DNA of 64,000 nt, taken from Vicingaceae bacterium (GTDB lineage: Bacteria > Bacteroidota > Bacteroidia > Flavobacteriales_E > Vicingaceae). Numbering within the stretch: the stretch's first letter is position 1; each line of letters begins with the position of its first letter. Below are positions 53,666 through 63,796 of this stretch, piece after piece. The notes below the pieces were generated by a model. That model searched no databases. It saw only the letters and a program-made list of their open reading frames with translations, and had not been told where the DNA came from. Both the position numbers and the translations under genes were made by a program. The DNA lies in the NCBI GenBank assembly GCA_018402765.1, contig JAGYIE010000003.1, forward strand, positions 62,001-126,000, read 5' to 3'.

Positions 53666-55432
53666 CTAAAAACAATATTCATTTTTCTCAATAAGCTTTG
53701 CAGCTACTACTCTTCTGCTGTCTTTTACGTTAAAAGGTTCATGTTTTGTAAAACGTTTCATTCCCATTAACATCGCTCTTAATTCGTCTCCATCAGCAAA
53801 TGACTGTATCGCATCTCTACCTGCTTTTCCAATTCGATCAGCAGCATCGTATAAGTAAACCTTCATCATAGCAACTTGCTCTTCAGTAGCTTTATCGCCT
53901 AATTTTTGAATTCTCAAAAGTGTAGATTCAGCTACGTAAGCTTCAATCATCATGTCTGCAATATTCATTAATACCTCTTGTTCTTTAGCCAATTGTTGCA
54001 TTAATGTTTTTGCTGCTGCTCCAGCTACTAAAAGAACCGCTTTTTTAAAGTTGCCGATAAGTCTAGTTTCGGTAGCATATGCTTCAGAATCATCAAAATC
54101 AAAATCAGGAATTTCTAATAATTCATCTGCTACTTTCATGGCTGGAGTCATCAAATCCAATTCTCCTTTCATGGCTCTCTTGAGCATTAAATCAACAGAG
54201 AGCATGCGGTTAATTTCATTCGTACCCTCAAATATTCTGTTAATACGTGCATCTCTGTAGGCTCTTTCCATAGGAGCTTCGGCAGAATAACCCATTCCGC
54301 CATATATTTGTACACCTTCATCTACTACATAATCCAATGTTTCGGATCCATGTACTTTTAATAAAGCACATTCTACAGCAAATTGCTTAATTCCCTCTAA
54401 TGTAGCTTTTTGTTTATCCATACCTTCAGAAACTAGATTCTCAATTGCATCTTCAATATTTTGAGAAGCTCTGTAAAGTGCTGATTCAGTTGCAAAACAT
54501 TTAATAGCTTGCTCGCCTAATTTAAATCGGATTGCACCATATTTAGAAATTGATCGTCCAAATTGTTCTCGTTCGTTGGCGTAATTTACAGATCTAGTAA
54601 TGGCCATTTTAGCTGCACCTAATGCTGCTCCGGCTAATTTAATACGGCCAATGTTCAAGATATTTAAAGCAATCATAAAGCCTTCTTGACGCTCTCCTAG
54701 TAGATTTTCAACTGGAACTTTTACGTTATTGAAGAACACTTGACGAGTGGATGAACCTTTAATTCCAAGTTTCTTCTCTTCAGGATTTAAGGTCAAGCCC
54801 TCCATATCTTTGGTAAGAATAAATGCAGATAAATTTTCGTCATCACCAATCTTTGCAAAAACAGTAAATACATGCGCAAATCCACCATTGGTAATCCACA
54901 TTTTTTGACCATTCAAAATATAGTGTTTACCATCTTCTGATAATATAGCTTTTGTTTTTCCTGAATTGGCATCTGATCCAGCGCTTGGCTCTGTTAAGCA
55001 ATAGCATCCTTTCCATTCGCCTGATGCTAATTTTGGGATATATTTCGCTTTTTGTGCATCATTTCCATAGTATAAAATTGGAAGTGTACCGATTCCTGTG
55101 TGTGCCGATAATGCTACAGCAAATGAATGACCTGCTCCTGTAACTTCTGCTGTAAGCATAGAGGTTACAAATCCTTTTCCGAAGCCGCCTAAATCTTCCG
55201 GAACAGATATTCCTAATAGACCTAACTCACCTGCTTTGTCTAATAAAGAAGGCATTAATCCTTCTTCTAATGCATCAATTCTATCCAAATTTGGAAATAC
55301 TTCTGCATCTAAAAACTCATTACAAGAATCAGCAATCATATGCTGTTCTTCTGTATAATCTTCTGGTATAAATATATTTTTCGGATCTGTATCTTTAATT
55401 AAAAACTCTCCGCCTTTTGTGATATTACTCAT
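53666..55432 (-). CDS. Long-chain acyl-CoA dehydrogenase with C-terminal extension
   Basis: A 588-residue acyl-CoA dehydrogenase with about 200 extra C-terminal residues, like the mitochondrial VLCAD/ACAD9 group. Core motifs: GVSVPEDLGGFGKGF-like region near 75-90, FAD/substrate CYCLTEPSAGSDANSG (about 142-157), MWITNGGFAHVF, and the family tail motif IFEGTNEINRM (about 407-417). The extension is helical. It is the last gene of a beta-oxidation run (fadB-like, thiolase, this gene) with 23 bases to the thiolase. It makes trans-2-enoyl-CoA for FadB. Confidence 0.92.
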   Translation of the reverse strand: MSNITKGGEFLIKDTDPKNIFIPEDYTEEQHMIADSCNEFLDAEVFPNLDRIDALEEGLMPSLLDKAGELGLLGISVPEDLGGFGKGFVTSMLTAEVTGAGHSFAVALSAHTGIGTLPILYYGNDAQKAKYIPKLASGEWKGCYCLTEPSAGSDANSGKTKAILSEDGKHYILNGQKMWITNGGFAHVFTVFAKIGDDENLSAFILTKDMEGLTLNPEEKKLGIKGSSTRQVFFNNVKVPVENLLGERQEGFMIALNILNIGRIKLAGAALGAAKMAITRSVNYANEREQFGRSISKYGAIRFKLGEQAIKCFATESALYRASQNIEDAIENLVSEGMDKQKATLEGIKQFAVECALLKVHGSETLDYVVDEGVQIYGGMGYSAEAPMERAYRDARINRIFEGTNEINRMLSVDLMLKRAMKGELDLMTPAMKVADELLEIPDFDFDDSEAYATETRLIGNFKKAVLLVAGAAAKTLMQQLAKEQEVLMNIADMMIEAYVAESTLLRIQKLGDKATEEQVAMMKVYLYDAADRIGKAGRDAIQSFADGDELRAMLMGMKRFTKHEPFNVKDSRRVVAAKLIEKNEYCF

Positions 55433-55455
55433 TTTAGTATGTTTTTAGTGATTGA

Positions 55456-56628
55456 TTATAGTAATTCGAAGATTCCTGCGGCTCCTTGTCCGGCTCCAAC
55501 ACACATGGTTACCATACCATATTTGCCGCCTCTCTTTTTTAATTCGTTTAATACTTGAACGGTTAATTTCGCACCTGTGCATCCAAGTGGATGTCCTAAA
55601 GCTATTGCACCTCCATTTACATTTACTTTTGATTTGTCTAACCCTAATTCGCGAATTACAGCAACTGATTGAGAAGCAAATGCTTCATTTAATTCAATCA
55701 AATCGATGTCTTCTAATTTTAGGTTAGCTTGTTCTAATGCAATTGGAATTGCCTTGATTGGTCCTATTCCCATTATTTTTGGGTCAACTCCTGTAGCGGC
55801 ATAAGAAACTAGTCGTGCAATTGGTTTTAGATTTAATTCTTTCACCATTTTCTCCGACACGACTAATACAAATGCAGCTCCATCATTAGTTTGAGAAGAG
55901 TTTCCTGCAGTTACTGAACCGCCATTTGCGAATACAGGACGTAACTTAGAAAGCGCTTCTACACTGGTTCCTGCTCTTGGACCTTCATCTACATTTACTG
56001 TATAGTTTCTTTTTTTCTTCTTTCCGTTGTCGTAGTAATTTTCTTCTACTTCAATAGGTGCTATGTCATCTGCAAAACGATTCTCTGCTTGTGCTTTTAA
56101 GGCTTTCATGTGTGACTCGAAAGCAAATTGATCTTGTTCTTCTCGAGATACGTTGTATTCTTTGGCAACTGCTTCAGCTGTCAACCCCATTCCCCAGTAG
56201 TAGGTAGGATTTTCTTTTGCTACATCTGCGTTTGGAACTATTCTCCATCCGCCCATTGGCATACAACTCATAGATTCTACACCACCTGCAATTACACAGT
56301 GATTCATGCCACTTTTAATTTTAGCGGCTGCTATTGCTATGGTTTCAAGTCCTGAAGAACAGTATCTGTTTACTGTCATACCTGGCACAGTAATATTGTT
56401 TAACCCAATTAATGAAATCAACCGACCGACATTAAGACCTTGTTCTGCCTCAGGACTTGCATTTCCCACGATTACATCATCTATATGATCAGATGTAACT
56501 TGAGGGTTATCTTTCATTAAGTGTTTGATTACTTGTGCTGCTATATCATCTGGACGGGTAAAGCGCAATTGGCCTCTGCCTGCTTTGCCCACCGCTGATC
56601 GATATCCTGCTACTATATATGCTTCCAT
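55456..56628 (-). CDS. Acetyl-CoA C-acyltransferase (thiolase)
   Basis: A 390-residue degradative thiolase. The nucleophile Cys90 lies in [12 protein letters not shown], the base His in [13 protein letters not shown] and the second Cys376 in [15 protein letters not shown]. It cleaves 3-ketoacyl-CoA to acetyl-CoA in beta-oxidation. It lies between the FadB-like protein and the acyl-CoA dehydrogenase, 43 bases after the former. FadA-like naming is possible, but biosynthetic thiolase cannot be strictly excluded by sequence. Confidence 0.92.
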   Translation of the reverse strand: MEAYIVAGYRSAVGKAGRGQLRFTRPDDIAAQVIKHLMKDNPQVTSDHIDDVIVGNASPEAEQGLNVGRLISLIGLNNITVPGMTVNRYCSSGLETIAIAAAKIKSGMNHCVIAGGVESMSCMPMGGWRIVPNADVAKENPTYYWGMGLTAEAVAKEYNVSREEQDQFAFESHMKALKAQAENRFADDIAPIEVEENYYDNGKKKKRNYTVNVDEGPRAGTSVEALSKLRPVFANGGSVTAGNSSQTNDGAAFVLVVSEKMVKELNLKPIARLVSYAATGVDPKIMGIGPIKAIPIALEQANLKLEDIDLIELNEAFASQSVAVIRELGLDKSKVNVNGGAIALGHPLGCTGAKLTVQVLNELKKRGGKYGMVTMCVGAGQGAAGIFELL

Positions 56629-56671
56629 GTTATTGTCTTTATAAGTTGTGAAAACTTTGATTCAGTATTAT

Positions 56672-59080
56672 TTAGTTTCTAAGAACTTTGCCTTTGGTTA
56701 CAATGCTTTGTAGTCGTTCCAACGTTTTTTTCTTGGTGCATAATTCTACAAAAGCTTTACGCTCTAGCTCTAAAAGGTAGGTTTCAGAAACTTCTGTGAT
56801 TTCAGATAAATCTCCTCCACACATTACATACCCTAATTTTTCAGAAATTAATGCGTCATGCTCAGAAATGTAATTTCCTGATTTCATAGAATTTGCTCCT
56901 ACATAAACAATACCCAAACCTTCTTTTCCTAGCACTTTAATATCTGTTCTTTCCACAGGTTGACTATACCCTTTGTCTGCTAATGCAATAGCTGCTTCCT
57001 TAGCTCTTTTCAATTGAAACTCTCTACTCACAACTATTTCGTCTACACCTTCACGTAAGTAACCCTTATCGAATGCCTCATATGCTGAGGTGGAAACCTG
57101 TGCTTGCCCGATTGTTAAGAACCTTTCTCTCATTGCATTAATTCGGATATCACCTTCTTTAAGGCTGTCAGATAAACGAAGAACAAATTCCTTCGTTCCG
57201 CCACCTCCTGGAATTACGCCAACTCCAAACTCAACCAATCCCATATACAATTCAGCATGTGCAACTACTTTGTCGGAATGCATGCATAATTCACAACCTC
57301 CACCTAACGCCATTTGGTGAGGAGCAGCCACTACTGGAATTGCACTGTATCTGATTCGCATCATCGTTTTTTGGAATTGAGCGATCGCGAATGATAATTC
57401 ATCATATTCTTGCTCAACTGCCATCATGAAAATCATTCCCACATTTGCTCCTGCAGAGAAGTTTTGTCCGGTGTTGGAGATTACCAAACCTTTGTAGTCT
57501 GCTTCCGCTAAGTCAATGGCTTTGTTAATACCTTGAATTACTTCAGCACCAATCGTATTCATCTTGGTATGGAATTCTAAGTTCAAAATTCCATCACCTA
57601 AGTCTACGATAGTTGTTCCTTTATTACTCCAAATCGTATTGGCAGCTCTCAAGTTATCCAATACCACTAAGTCTTCAGTTCCTGGAATTACTTTGTAAGA
57701 TTTAGAAGGAATATCGTAATAGAATTTCGCTCCATTTTCTACTTTGTAGAATGTCTTAGCTCCGCTAGCGATCATTTCATTGATCCAGTTTGCAGGTTTT
57801 TGACCTTTCGCTTTCATCAATTCAATTCCTTTTTCTAATCCCAATGCATCCCAAGCTTCAAATGGACCTAGTTGCCATCCAAAACCTGCTCTCATTCCAT
57901 CATCTATGCGAAATAATTCATCTGATATTTCAGGAATTCGGTTCGATACATACTCAAATAAGCCTAAGAAATTTGCTCGAAAGAAATCCCCAACTTTTCC
58001 ATCAGATTCAATTAAAAGTTTTGTTCTTTTTCGGACATCTTCTATTTCTCTTACTTTTCCAATAATATCAAAGCGTACTTTCGTTTGTTCTTCATATTCT
58101 AATGTCTCCAAGTTTAGTGAAAGAATAGTACTTTGTCCATCTTCACCTTTTACTTTTTTGTAAAACCCTTGACCTGATTTAGAACCCAACCATTTATTGT
58201 CCAATAAATGTTGTACGTAGTTAGGAATCGCAAACATATCTTTTGCTTCATCACTAGTGCAGTTTTCACGAACACCGTTTGCTACATGAACCAAAGTGTC
58301 TAATCCAACTACATCACATGTTCTAAACGTTGCTGATTTTGGTCTTCCTAATATACTTCCGGTTAATTTATCAACTTCTTCCACCTTGAAGCCCATTTCC
58401 TTTACGGTATGAAAAAGATTCATAATGGAGTAAACACCAATTCGGTTAGCAATAAAGGCAGGAGTATCTTTAGCAAGTACTGTTTTCTTTCCTAAGAAAC
58501 GTCTACCATAGTCCATCAAAAATTCAACTATTGAGGAGTCCGTTTTAGGGGTTGGAATTATCTCTAATAGCTCCAAATATCTTGGTGGATTAAAAAAGTG
58601 AGTTCCTAAAAAGTGTGTTTGGAAATCTTCACTTCTTCCTTCTAACATCATATGAATTGGAATTCCTGATGTATTTGATGAGATAATAGTTCCTTTTTTT
58701 CTATATTTTTCAACATTGTCAAAAACGATTTTTTTAATTTCTAATCGTTCTACGACTACTTCGATTACCCAATCAGCTGATGCAATATCTTTCATATTGT
58801 CATCCATGTTTCCTGTAGTAATTCTTTTAGCGAAAGATTGCCTATAAATAGGAGAGGGGCTGGATTTTAAAGCGGTCGTTAATGCGTCATTAACGATTCG
58901 GTTTTTTACCACCGTATCTTCTAGTTTTAATCCCTGTTTTTCTTCTTTTGCAGTGAGCTCTCTTGGAGCTATGTCCAATAATAGAACCTCTAAGCCAATA
59001 TTTGCGAAATGGCATGCAATCTGAGAGCCCATAACGCCTGAGCCAAGTATTGCAACCTTTCTTATTCTTCTTGTAGCCAT
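56672..59080 (-). CDS. Fused 3-hydroxyacyl-CoA dehydrogenase / enoyl-CoA hydratase
   Basis: The start is taken at the Met (59080) before ATRRIRKVAILGSGVMGSQIAC, as the longest frame adds 15 residues lacking any motif. The N-terminal Rossmann and 3-hydroxyacyl-CoA dehydrogenase domains (about 1-400) have GSGVMGSQIA and the HFFNPPRYLELLEIIPT segment. The C-terminal enoyl-CoA hydratase domain (about 490-700) has GLVISNTGQNFSAGANV and MALGGGCELCMHSD. This order is reversed compared with E. coli FadB. It catalyses two beta-oxidation steps. It is 20 bases after marR. Confidence 0.93.
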   Translation of the reverse strand: MATRRIRKVAILGSGVMGSQIACHFANIGLEVLLLDIAPRELTAKEEKQGLKLEDTVVKNRIVNDALTTALKSSPSPIYRQSFAKRITTGNMDDNMKDIASADWVIEVVVERLEIKKIVFDNVEKYRKKGTIISSNTSGIPIHMMLEGRSEDFQTHFLGTHFFNPPRYLELLEIIPTPKTDSSIVEFLMDYGRRFLGKKTVLAKDTPAFIANRIGVYSIMNLFHTVKEMGFKVEEVDKLTGSILGRPKSATFRTCDVVGLDTLVHVANGVRENCTSDEAKDMFAIPNYVQHLLDNKWLGSKSGQGFYKKVKGEDGQSTILSLNLETLEYEEQTKVRFDIIGKVREIEDVRKRTKLLIESDGKVGDFFRANFLGLFEYVSNRIPEISDELFRIDDGMRAGFGWQLGPFEAWDALGLEKGIELMKAKGQKPANWINEMIASGAKTFYKVENGAKFYYDIPSKSYKVIPGTEDLVVLDNLRAANTIWSNKGTTIVDLGDGILNLEFHTKMNTIGAEVIQGINKAIDLAEADYKGLVISNTGQNFSAGANVGMIFMMAVEQEYDELSFAIAQFQKTMMRIRYSAIPVVAAPHQMALGGGCELCMHSDKVVAHAELYMGLVEFGVGVIPGGGGTKEFVLRLSDSLKEGDIRINAMRERFLTIGQAQVSTSAYEAFDKGYLREGVDEIVVSREFQLKRAKEAAIALADKGYSQPVERTDIKVLGKEGLGIVYVGANSMKSGNYISEHDALISEKLGYVMCGGDLSEITEVSETYLLELERKAFVELCTKKKTLERLQSIVTKGKVLRN

Positions 59081-59099
59081 AAAACGTTTAATTTTTAGG

Positions 59100-59537
59100 T
59101 TATTTGTTTTCCTTGTAATTAGCAATTAATTCGTTGATGTTTCCCATTACTTCGAAATAGATGTCTAAGTTTTTTTGAGGGATATTTTTGATGATGTATT
59201 CATTTAACTCTTTTACTACTTGTTTGGCAATGCGCTTTTTTGTTATTCCTTCCTCAGTAAGATGAATTCTAACCATTCTTCCGTCTGATTTGTCCCCTTT
59301 ACGTTCGATGAGTCCTGCTTCTTCCATATTTTTTAAAATACGACTCAAACTAGTTGCTTTCATTCCCATAAGTGGAGCTATTCTAGTAGCAGGAGTTCCA
59401 GTTTCATCTTCAATATTTAAGAGTACAAAGCCTGTAGCCTGGGTTAAGCTATGTTTTGCAGCGATGCTGTTATATAAATTGGTTAAAGCATGCCAATTAA
59501 CTTTGATGTGGTAGTCTACGGTTTCGTTGGGTTTCAT
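59100..59537 (-). CDS. MarR-family transcriptional regulator of the beta-oxidation operon
   Basis: A 145-residue winged-helix protein. Helix-turn-helix region: TPATRIAPLMGMKATSLSRILKNMEEAGLIERKGDKSDGRMVRIHLTEEG broken by the wing DKSDGRMVR, the DxRxxx pattern of MarR wings. MarR proteins bind a palindrome as dimers and usually respond to a ligand; here an acyl-CoA or fatty acid is the natural guess (inference). It is the first gene of the fadB-thiolase-dehydrogenase run, and a palindrome lies upstream at 59574-59595. Confidence 0.9.
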   Translation of the reverse strand: MKPNETVDYHIKVNWHALTNLYNSIAAKHSLTQATGFVLLNIEDETGTPATRIAPLMGMKATSLSRILKNMEEAGLIERKGDKSDGRMVRIHLTEEGITKKRIAKQVVKELNEYIIKNIPQKNLDIYFEVMGNINELIANYKENK

Positions 59538-59558
59538 TTATTGTAATATCATTTCTAA

Positions 59559-59566
59559 CAAATATA
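59559..59566 (-). promoter_or_regulatory. Putative -7 element of marR
   Basis: CAAATATA on the plus strand is TATATTTG on the minus strand, 22 bases before the marR ATG at 59537. Confidence 0.5.
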
Positions 59567-59573
59567 GCAAATA

Positions 59574-59595
59574 TTTATTATGCAAGCATAGTAAA
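59574..59595. promoter_or_regulatory. Candidate MarR operator palindrome
   Basis: Half-sites tttattatgc (59574-59583) and gcatagtaaa (59586-59595) form an inverted repeat with 9 of 10 pairs and a 2-base centre. On the minus strand it covers the -33 region of the marR promoter whose -7 element is at 59559-59566, the expected place for autorepression. Confidence 0.5.
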
Positions 59596-59619
59596 TTATG
59601 TTAATTTAATGCAAAAAAA

Positions 59620-59647
59620 ATCCCTTCTCAAAACTAAGAGAAGGGAT
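59620..59647 (-). terminator. Terminator after the fadD gene
   Basis: The stem atcccttctc (59620-59629) pairs with gagaagggat (59638-59647), and on the minus strand is followed by eight T. It ends the fadD transcript before marR. Confidence 0.85.
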
Positions 59648-59655
59648 AAAAGAAA

Positions 59656-61443
59656 CTATCTATAAATGGCTTCAATTTGATCGAGGTATTTTGCTTTGAC
59701 TATGGCTCGTTTAATTTTCATGGTTGGTGTCATTTCTCCAGTGTCAATTCCCCAAAAATCCGGAACTAAAATAAACCGTTTCACTTGTTCGTATTTTGCG
59801 AAGTTCTCATTATAGTGATCCACTTCTTTTTGAATTCTATCAATAATCGTCTGGTTGTTGACTATAGAAGCATTGCTGCTATATGGGATATTTTTTCTTT
59901 TACAATAATCCTTCAAAAAGTCGAAAGCAGGTTGAATTATTGCAGATGGGTGTTTTTCTCCCTCTCCAACTACCATCAATTGCTCAATAAAAGACGATTC
60001 TTTCATTTTGTTTTCGATAACCTGAGGAGCAATATATTTACCACCTGAGGTTTTAAATGTTTCTTTTTTACGTCCTGTAATTTTTAAGAAATTATCAGCA
60101 CTTAGTTCTCCTATATCTCCTGTTTTGAAAAAACCATCTTCAGTGAATACCTCCTTGGTAGCTTCGGGTTTATTGTAATACCCCATCATTACATTAGGAC
60201 CTTTTACCAATATTTCTCCATCTTCTGCAATTTTTACCGTTACATCATCTAGTGGTCTTCCAACAGTCCCAATTCTAACACCATCATTTTCTTCACAGTT
60301 TACAGAAATTACAGGAGACGTTTCTGTCAATCCATATCCTTCCATTACAGGAATCTGAGCTGCTAAGAAAATTCGCGCTAAACGTGGCTGAAGAGCAGCA
60401 GCACCGGAAGCAACTGCAATGGCATTTCCACCTAAAGCTTCACGCCATTTGCTAAAAATAATTTTGTTAGCCAATTTTAATTGGAAGTTGTAAAATGGAT
60501 TCTTCCCACCAATTTCATATCGATTACCTAGACCCACAGCCCAAAAGAATAGAGCTTTTTTGATTCCAGTTAAATCCATTCCTTTTGCTATGATTTTATC
60601 ATATACTTTCTCGAGTAATCGTGGAACAGCTGTAAAAATTTGAGGTTTTACATCTCGCAGGTCATCACCTATTGTTTCCATTGATTCAGCATAATAGATA
60701 GAAACCCCAACATAGATATACATATACGCTACCATTCGCTCGTACACATGGCAAAGAGGTAAGAAACTAAGCGCTTTGCTATTGTGATCGCATGGAAGTC
60801 TTTTTCTAGATGATAACGAATTGGCGACCAAGTTACGGTGTGAAAGCATCACGCCTTTAGGTCTTCCGGTAGTTCCTGAAGTATAGATTAATGTCGCAAG
60901 ATCTTCAGTTTTAATTCCATTCATTATCGATTGAACAGCACTAAAATCTCCATTAGCATCTAATTCTAATACTTCTTTCCAGTTTTTCGCACCTGAAACT
61001 TGATCATATGTATAAACATGCTGCAATGAAGCTACTTGACTTTTAATATTGCTCACTTTTTGGAAAAGATCGGCGTCCGACACAAAGCAACACTTCACTT
61101 CCGCATCGTTCATTATATATGCATAATCTTCTTCTGTAATTGTTGGGTATATTGGGACACTGATACCGCCCATTTGGGTAATTCCTAAATCAGTAATGTG
61201 CCATTCAGATCGATTGTTAGAAATAATGGCAATTTTATCTCCTGGTTGAAGCCCCATTTTTAGAAAAGCGATACTGATTTTCTGTCCCATGGATATAAAC
61301 TCATCAGTGCTTATTTTCTCCCACTTTCCATTAACTTTTGATGTTAATGAATCCTCTTTCTTATAATTTTTCTGCTGATGATAATGCAGATCGAATATTC
61401 TTGTCAACTGGTTGTCCATCTTCTTGAGTGATTTATTTTGCAT
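59656..61443 (-). CDS. Long-chain acyl-CoA synthetase
   Basis: A 595-residue adenylate-forming enzyme. Motifs in order: ATP loop TLIYTSGTTGRPKGVMLSH (about 188-206), EGYGLTETSPVISVN (about 374-388), FKTGDIGELSADNFLKITGRKKETFKTSGGKYIAP (hinge and A8, about 437-471) and the lysine-containing tail MTPTMKIKRAIV. It activates free fatty acids to acyl-CoA, feeding the neighbouring beta-oxidation genes. It has its own transcript. The Met at position 9 (61419) is a possible start. It may be more specifically FadD15-like, but that is not certain. Confidence 0.9.
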   Translation of the reverse strand: MQNKSLKKMDNQLTRIFDLHYHQQKNYKKEDSLTSKVNGKWEKISTDEFISMGQKISIAFLKMGLQPGDKIAIISNNRSEWHITDLGITQMGGISVPIYPTITEEDYAYIMNDAEVKCCFVSDADLFQKVSNIKSQVASLQHVYTYDQVSGAKNWKEVLELDANGDFSAVQSIMNGIKTEDLATLIYTSGTTGRPKGVMLSHRNLVANSLSSRKRLPCDHNSKALSFLPLCHVYERMVAYMYIYVGVSIYYAESMETIGDDLRDVKPQIFTAVPRLLEKVYDKIIAKGMDLTGIKKALFFWAVGLGNRYEIGGKNPFYNFQLKLANKIIFSKWREALGGNAIAVASGAAALQPRLARIFLAAQIPVMEGYGLTETSPVISVNCEENDGVRIGTVGRPLDDVTVKIAEDGEILVKGPNVMMGYYNKPEATKEVFTEDGFFKTGDIGELSADNFLKITGRKKETFKTSGGKYIAPQVIENKMKESSFIEQLMVVGEGEKHPSAIIQPAFDFLKDYCKRKNIPYSSNASIVNNQTIIDRIQKEVDHYNENFAKYEQVKRFILVPDFWGIDTGEMTPTMKIKRAIVKAKYLDQIEAIYR

Positions 61444-61464
61444 AAATATATCACTTTCTAATGA

Positions 61465-61472
61465 TAGTTTTG
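61465..61472 (+). promoter_or_regulatory. Putative -7 element of the cupin gene
   Basis: TAGTTTTG fits TAnnTTTG, 22 bases before the ATG at 61495. Confidence 0.45.
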
Positions 61473-61494
61473 TGAATCATAAATGTGAAGAAAT

Positions 61495-61992
61495 ATGAAA
61501 AAAGTAGACTATTGGGTAAATCATCTTGATTTATTGCCACATCCAGAGGGCGGATTTTATAAAGAAATGTACCGATCACCTTTATCCGTTTCCGCTGATA
61601 TTATGGAAGAAGGATTAGCCGGAGATCGAAATCTAGCAACAGGAATTTATTTTTTGATAACCGAAGGTAATTTTTCTGCTTTTCACCGAATAAAATCTGA
61701 TGAAATGTGGCATTTCTATTATGGAGAACCACTTATTGTGCACGTAATTGAATTAAGTGGAAAATATACAAAACTAGCTATCGGATTAGATATAGAAAAA
61801 GGACAAACCCCGCAAGCTATAGTGCCTGCGGGAGCTTGGTTTGCTAGTGAATCGTTAGGAGCATATTCTTTTGTTGGATGCACAGTTTCTCCTGGCTTCG
61901 ATTTTCAAGATTTTGAGTTGGCTAAGAAAGCTGAGTTAATTCGGGAATTTCCCCATCACTCAGAGCTAATTGAACGATTAAGTCGAGAATAA
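61495..61992 (+). CDS. DUF985-type cupin protein
   Basis: A 165-residue cupin. Recognisable: WVNHLDLLPHPEGGFYKEMYRS, the metal-binding-like FSAFHRIKSDEMWHFYYGEPL (His in the first cupin motif) and VPAGAWFASESLGAYSFVGCTVSPGFDFQDFELA (second motif). The family (DUF985) is known in bacteria and fungi; its substrate is not established. It is convergent with the following Kelch-like gene, 6 bases apart. Confidence 0.85.
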   Translation: MKKVDYWVNHLDLLPHPEGGFYKEMYRSPLSVSADIMEEGLAGDRNLATGIYFLITEGNFSAFHRIKSDEMWHFYYGEPLIVHVIELSGKYTKLAIGLDIEKGQTPQAIVPAGAWFASESLGAYSFVGCTVSPGFDFQDFELAKKAELIREFPHHSELIERLSRE

Positions 61993-61998
61993 GCTTTA

Positions 61999-63612
61999 CT
62001 AGCGTTTAACAATCAATTTGTGGGTTAACTTTTCAGAGGCAGTTTCTATTGAAATTAAATAAACACTGCCTTTGGCTAAATTCGTTATGGTTTTCTTGAA
62101 ATTATTTGGTCCAGGATTTAGGCCTGTTAAAATAGTTTTTTCAATTAAGGCTCCCTTAGTGTCGACAATAGAGATGGTTACATTCTCTTTTTTTGATAGA
62201 TTAAATAAAATATTTAGTTCTCCATTATTGGGATTAGGGTAGATGGTAAGGTTTAATACACTTACACTAGATTTATTTAGGTTGTCAATAGATAGAGGAC
62301 TTGGTTTTTTGATATAAACCTTAAATATTTGACTACTTGCACTACTTTGGGTTCCTGTATTTGTGAAAAATATGTTGGGCTGAGTACTACTGATACCGCC
62401 ATATATGTAACCAATTAACGTGCTATCTGTAGTTAAGCTGTCTAATTTAAAAACCTCATTTCTATAGTGCGGGAAATTAACATTCGGAATAAACTCAGCA
62501 CCTGCACCCAGCAGAGATGGCATTTCTACAGGAAGTTTATATTCTGCCATGCTTCCTGAGGAGTCTCTGGTTACCCGCGCTATTGTATTTACAAAGGGAA
62601 CATTATTATCTTGTACCAAAGTGCCTTGATTATCATAAAATTGGGCAATACCGCCAAAGAATACCGTATGCATTTCATTTTTTTGTTCTGAATAGATAGG
62701 CAAAACAGGGCAATGGTAGTGATTGTAGTATTGCTGAAATGTATTGTTTACAGTGTATGAGTTTGAGTCTACTGTCACTGAATTGAGAAAGGGTAAGTTA
62801 GCATTTTGTTGGAAAACTCCTGAAAATAGTGTAATTCCTTCTTCTCCATTCGGCAGAATTTGTGGTTCTGCATTATAATCCCTTCTGCGAAGATTGGCTG
62901 CGTCTATTGAGGGACTTAAGTGAGTGATAGAAATGGTAGTTCCATTATCAGTTAAGTTAAATTTTCTGATCGCATTAGTATATTCTTGAATAAATCCTGG
63001 GCCATTAGTTGGTCCCATTGGATTATATCGCCCAATAAACTTGTGTCCCCCTAATAGATAAAAGGTGTTGCCTATTTTTTCGAGTCTTCCGCCAGTTACT
63101 TGAAATTGGTTGTCGGTAATTTGTCGAAAATAGCTAGTGAAGCTAGTGTTGTTAATCACTGCATTTATAACATCAGAAACCTTTACCGCAGTTAAGTTAT
63201 TATAAGTTGTATGATCACCAGCGGTAGCACTATAGCCATAGCCTCCTAAGATATATAAATAGTCTCCATCTTGATAGAACTCCATATTAGTTGAGCTTAA
63301 CTGTTCTTGCAGAGCTGTTGGTAGTGAGGTTAAGGGAGCCGACCATTTTTGCTGAGTAGTAGGATCTACAACAATTAACTGATTATTATGACCTGCGATA
63401 TCAAATGCAGCAAACGGCTGTCTTTGATGTAAACCGTCTAGTCGTCCACCTATAATCAGCCATTTTCCATTGTCTTGTCCTACAGCAAAAGATTGGATAC
63501 CACCAAGGCCCGATATATTCATTGGCTCAATAAAAACTTCAAATGGTGCAGTTTGAGAATAACTGAAGTAGGAAATAAGGTAGGAAACTGTTATTAGTAA
63601 ATATTTTTTCAT
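61999..63612 (-). CDS. T9SS-secreted Kelch-like protein
   Basis: A 537-residue secreted protein. Signal peptide (about 1-19, SYFSYSQ), then Kelch-type repeats of beta-strands (IGGRLDGLHQRQPF, LYILGGYGYSATAGDH, FYLLGGHKFIGRYNPMG, YIYGGISSTQPN). The C-terminal T9SS type A sorting domain (about 455-537) has the LTIYPNPNNGELNI start, the VDTKGALIEKTIL block and the end SEKLTHKLIVKR. Such proteins are delivered to the surface by the T9SS encoded earlier. The propeller likely binds a partner or carbohydrate, not resolved. Confidence 0.85.
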   Translation of the reverse strand: MKKYLLITVSYLISYFSYSQTAPFEVFIEPMNISGLGGIQSFAVGQDNGKWLIIGGRLDGLHQRQPFAAFDIAGHNNQLIVVDPTTQQKWSAPLTSLPTALQEQLSSTNMEFYQDGDYLYILGGYGYSATAGDHTTYNNLTAVKVSDVINAVINNTSFTSYFRQITDNQFQVTGGRLEKIGNTFYLLGGHKFIGRYNPMGPTNGPGFIQEYTNAIRKFNLTDNGTTISITHLSPSIDAANLRRRDYNAEPQILPNGEEGITLFSGVFQQNANLPFLNSVTVDSNSYTVNNTFQQYYNHYHCPVLPIYSEQKNEMHTVFFGGIAQFYDNQGTLVQDNNVPFVNTIARVTRDSSGSMAEYKLPVEMPSLLGAGAEFIPNVNFPHYRNEVFKLDSLTTDSTLIGYIYGGISSTQPNIFFTNTGTQSSASSQIFKVYIKKPSPLSIDNLNKSSVSVLNLTIYPNPNNGELNILFNLSKKENVTISIVDTKGALIEKTILTGLNPGPNNFKKTITNLAKGSVYLISIETASEKLTHKLIVKR

Positions 63613-63742
63613 TGTGTTTGGTTTGTCAATTTTTTTGCTAAACTACTATATTGAAACAAGTAGAATTGTAACATTTATTACATAAGAAATTTCCTTTATT
63701 TACTAGTAAATTAAGAAAGCATTTAGAATTTTTTAGATAAAA

Positions 63743-63777
63743 AAAGCCACACAGCTAATTGTTTGTTGTGTGGCTTT
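63743..63777 (-). terminator. Terminator of the DUF4399 gene
   Basis: The stem aaagccacac (63743-63752) pairs with gtgtggcttt (63768-63777), and the minus strand then runs into a T run. Confidence 0.8.
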
Positions 63778-63796
63778 AAATGGTAATTTATTTTTC

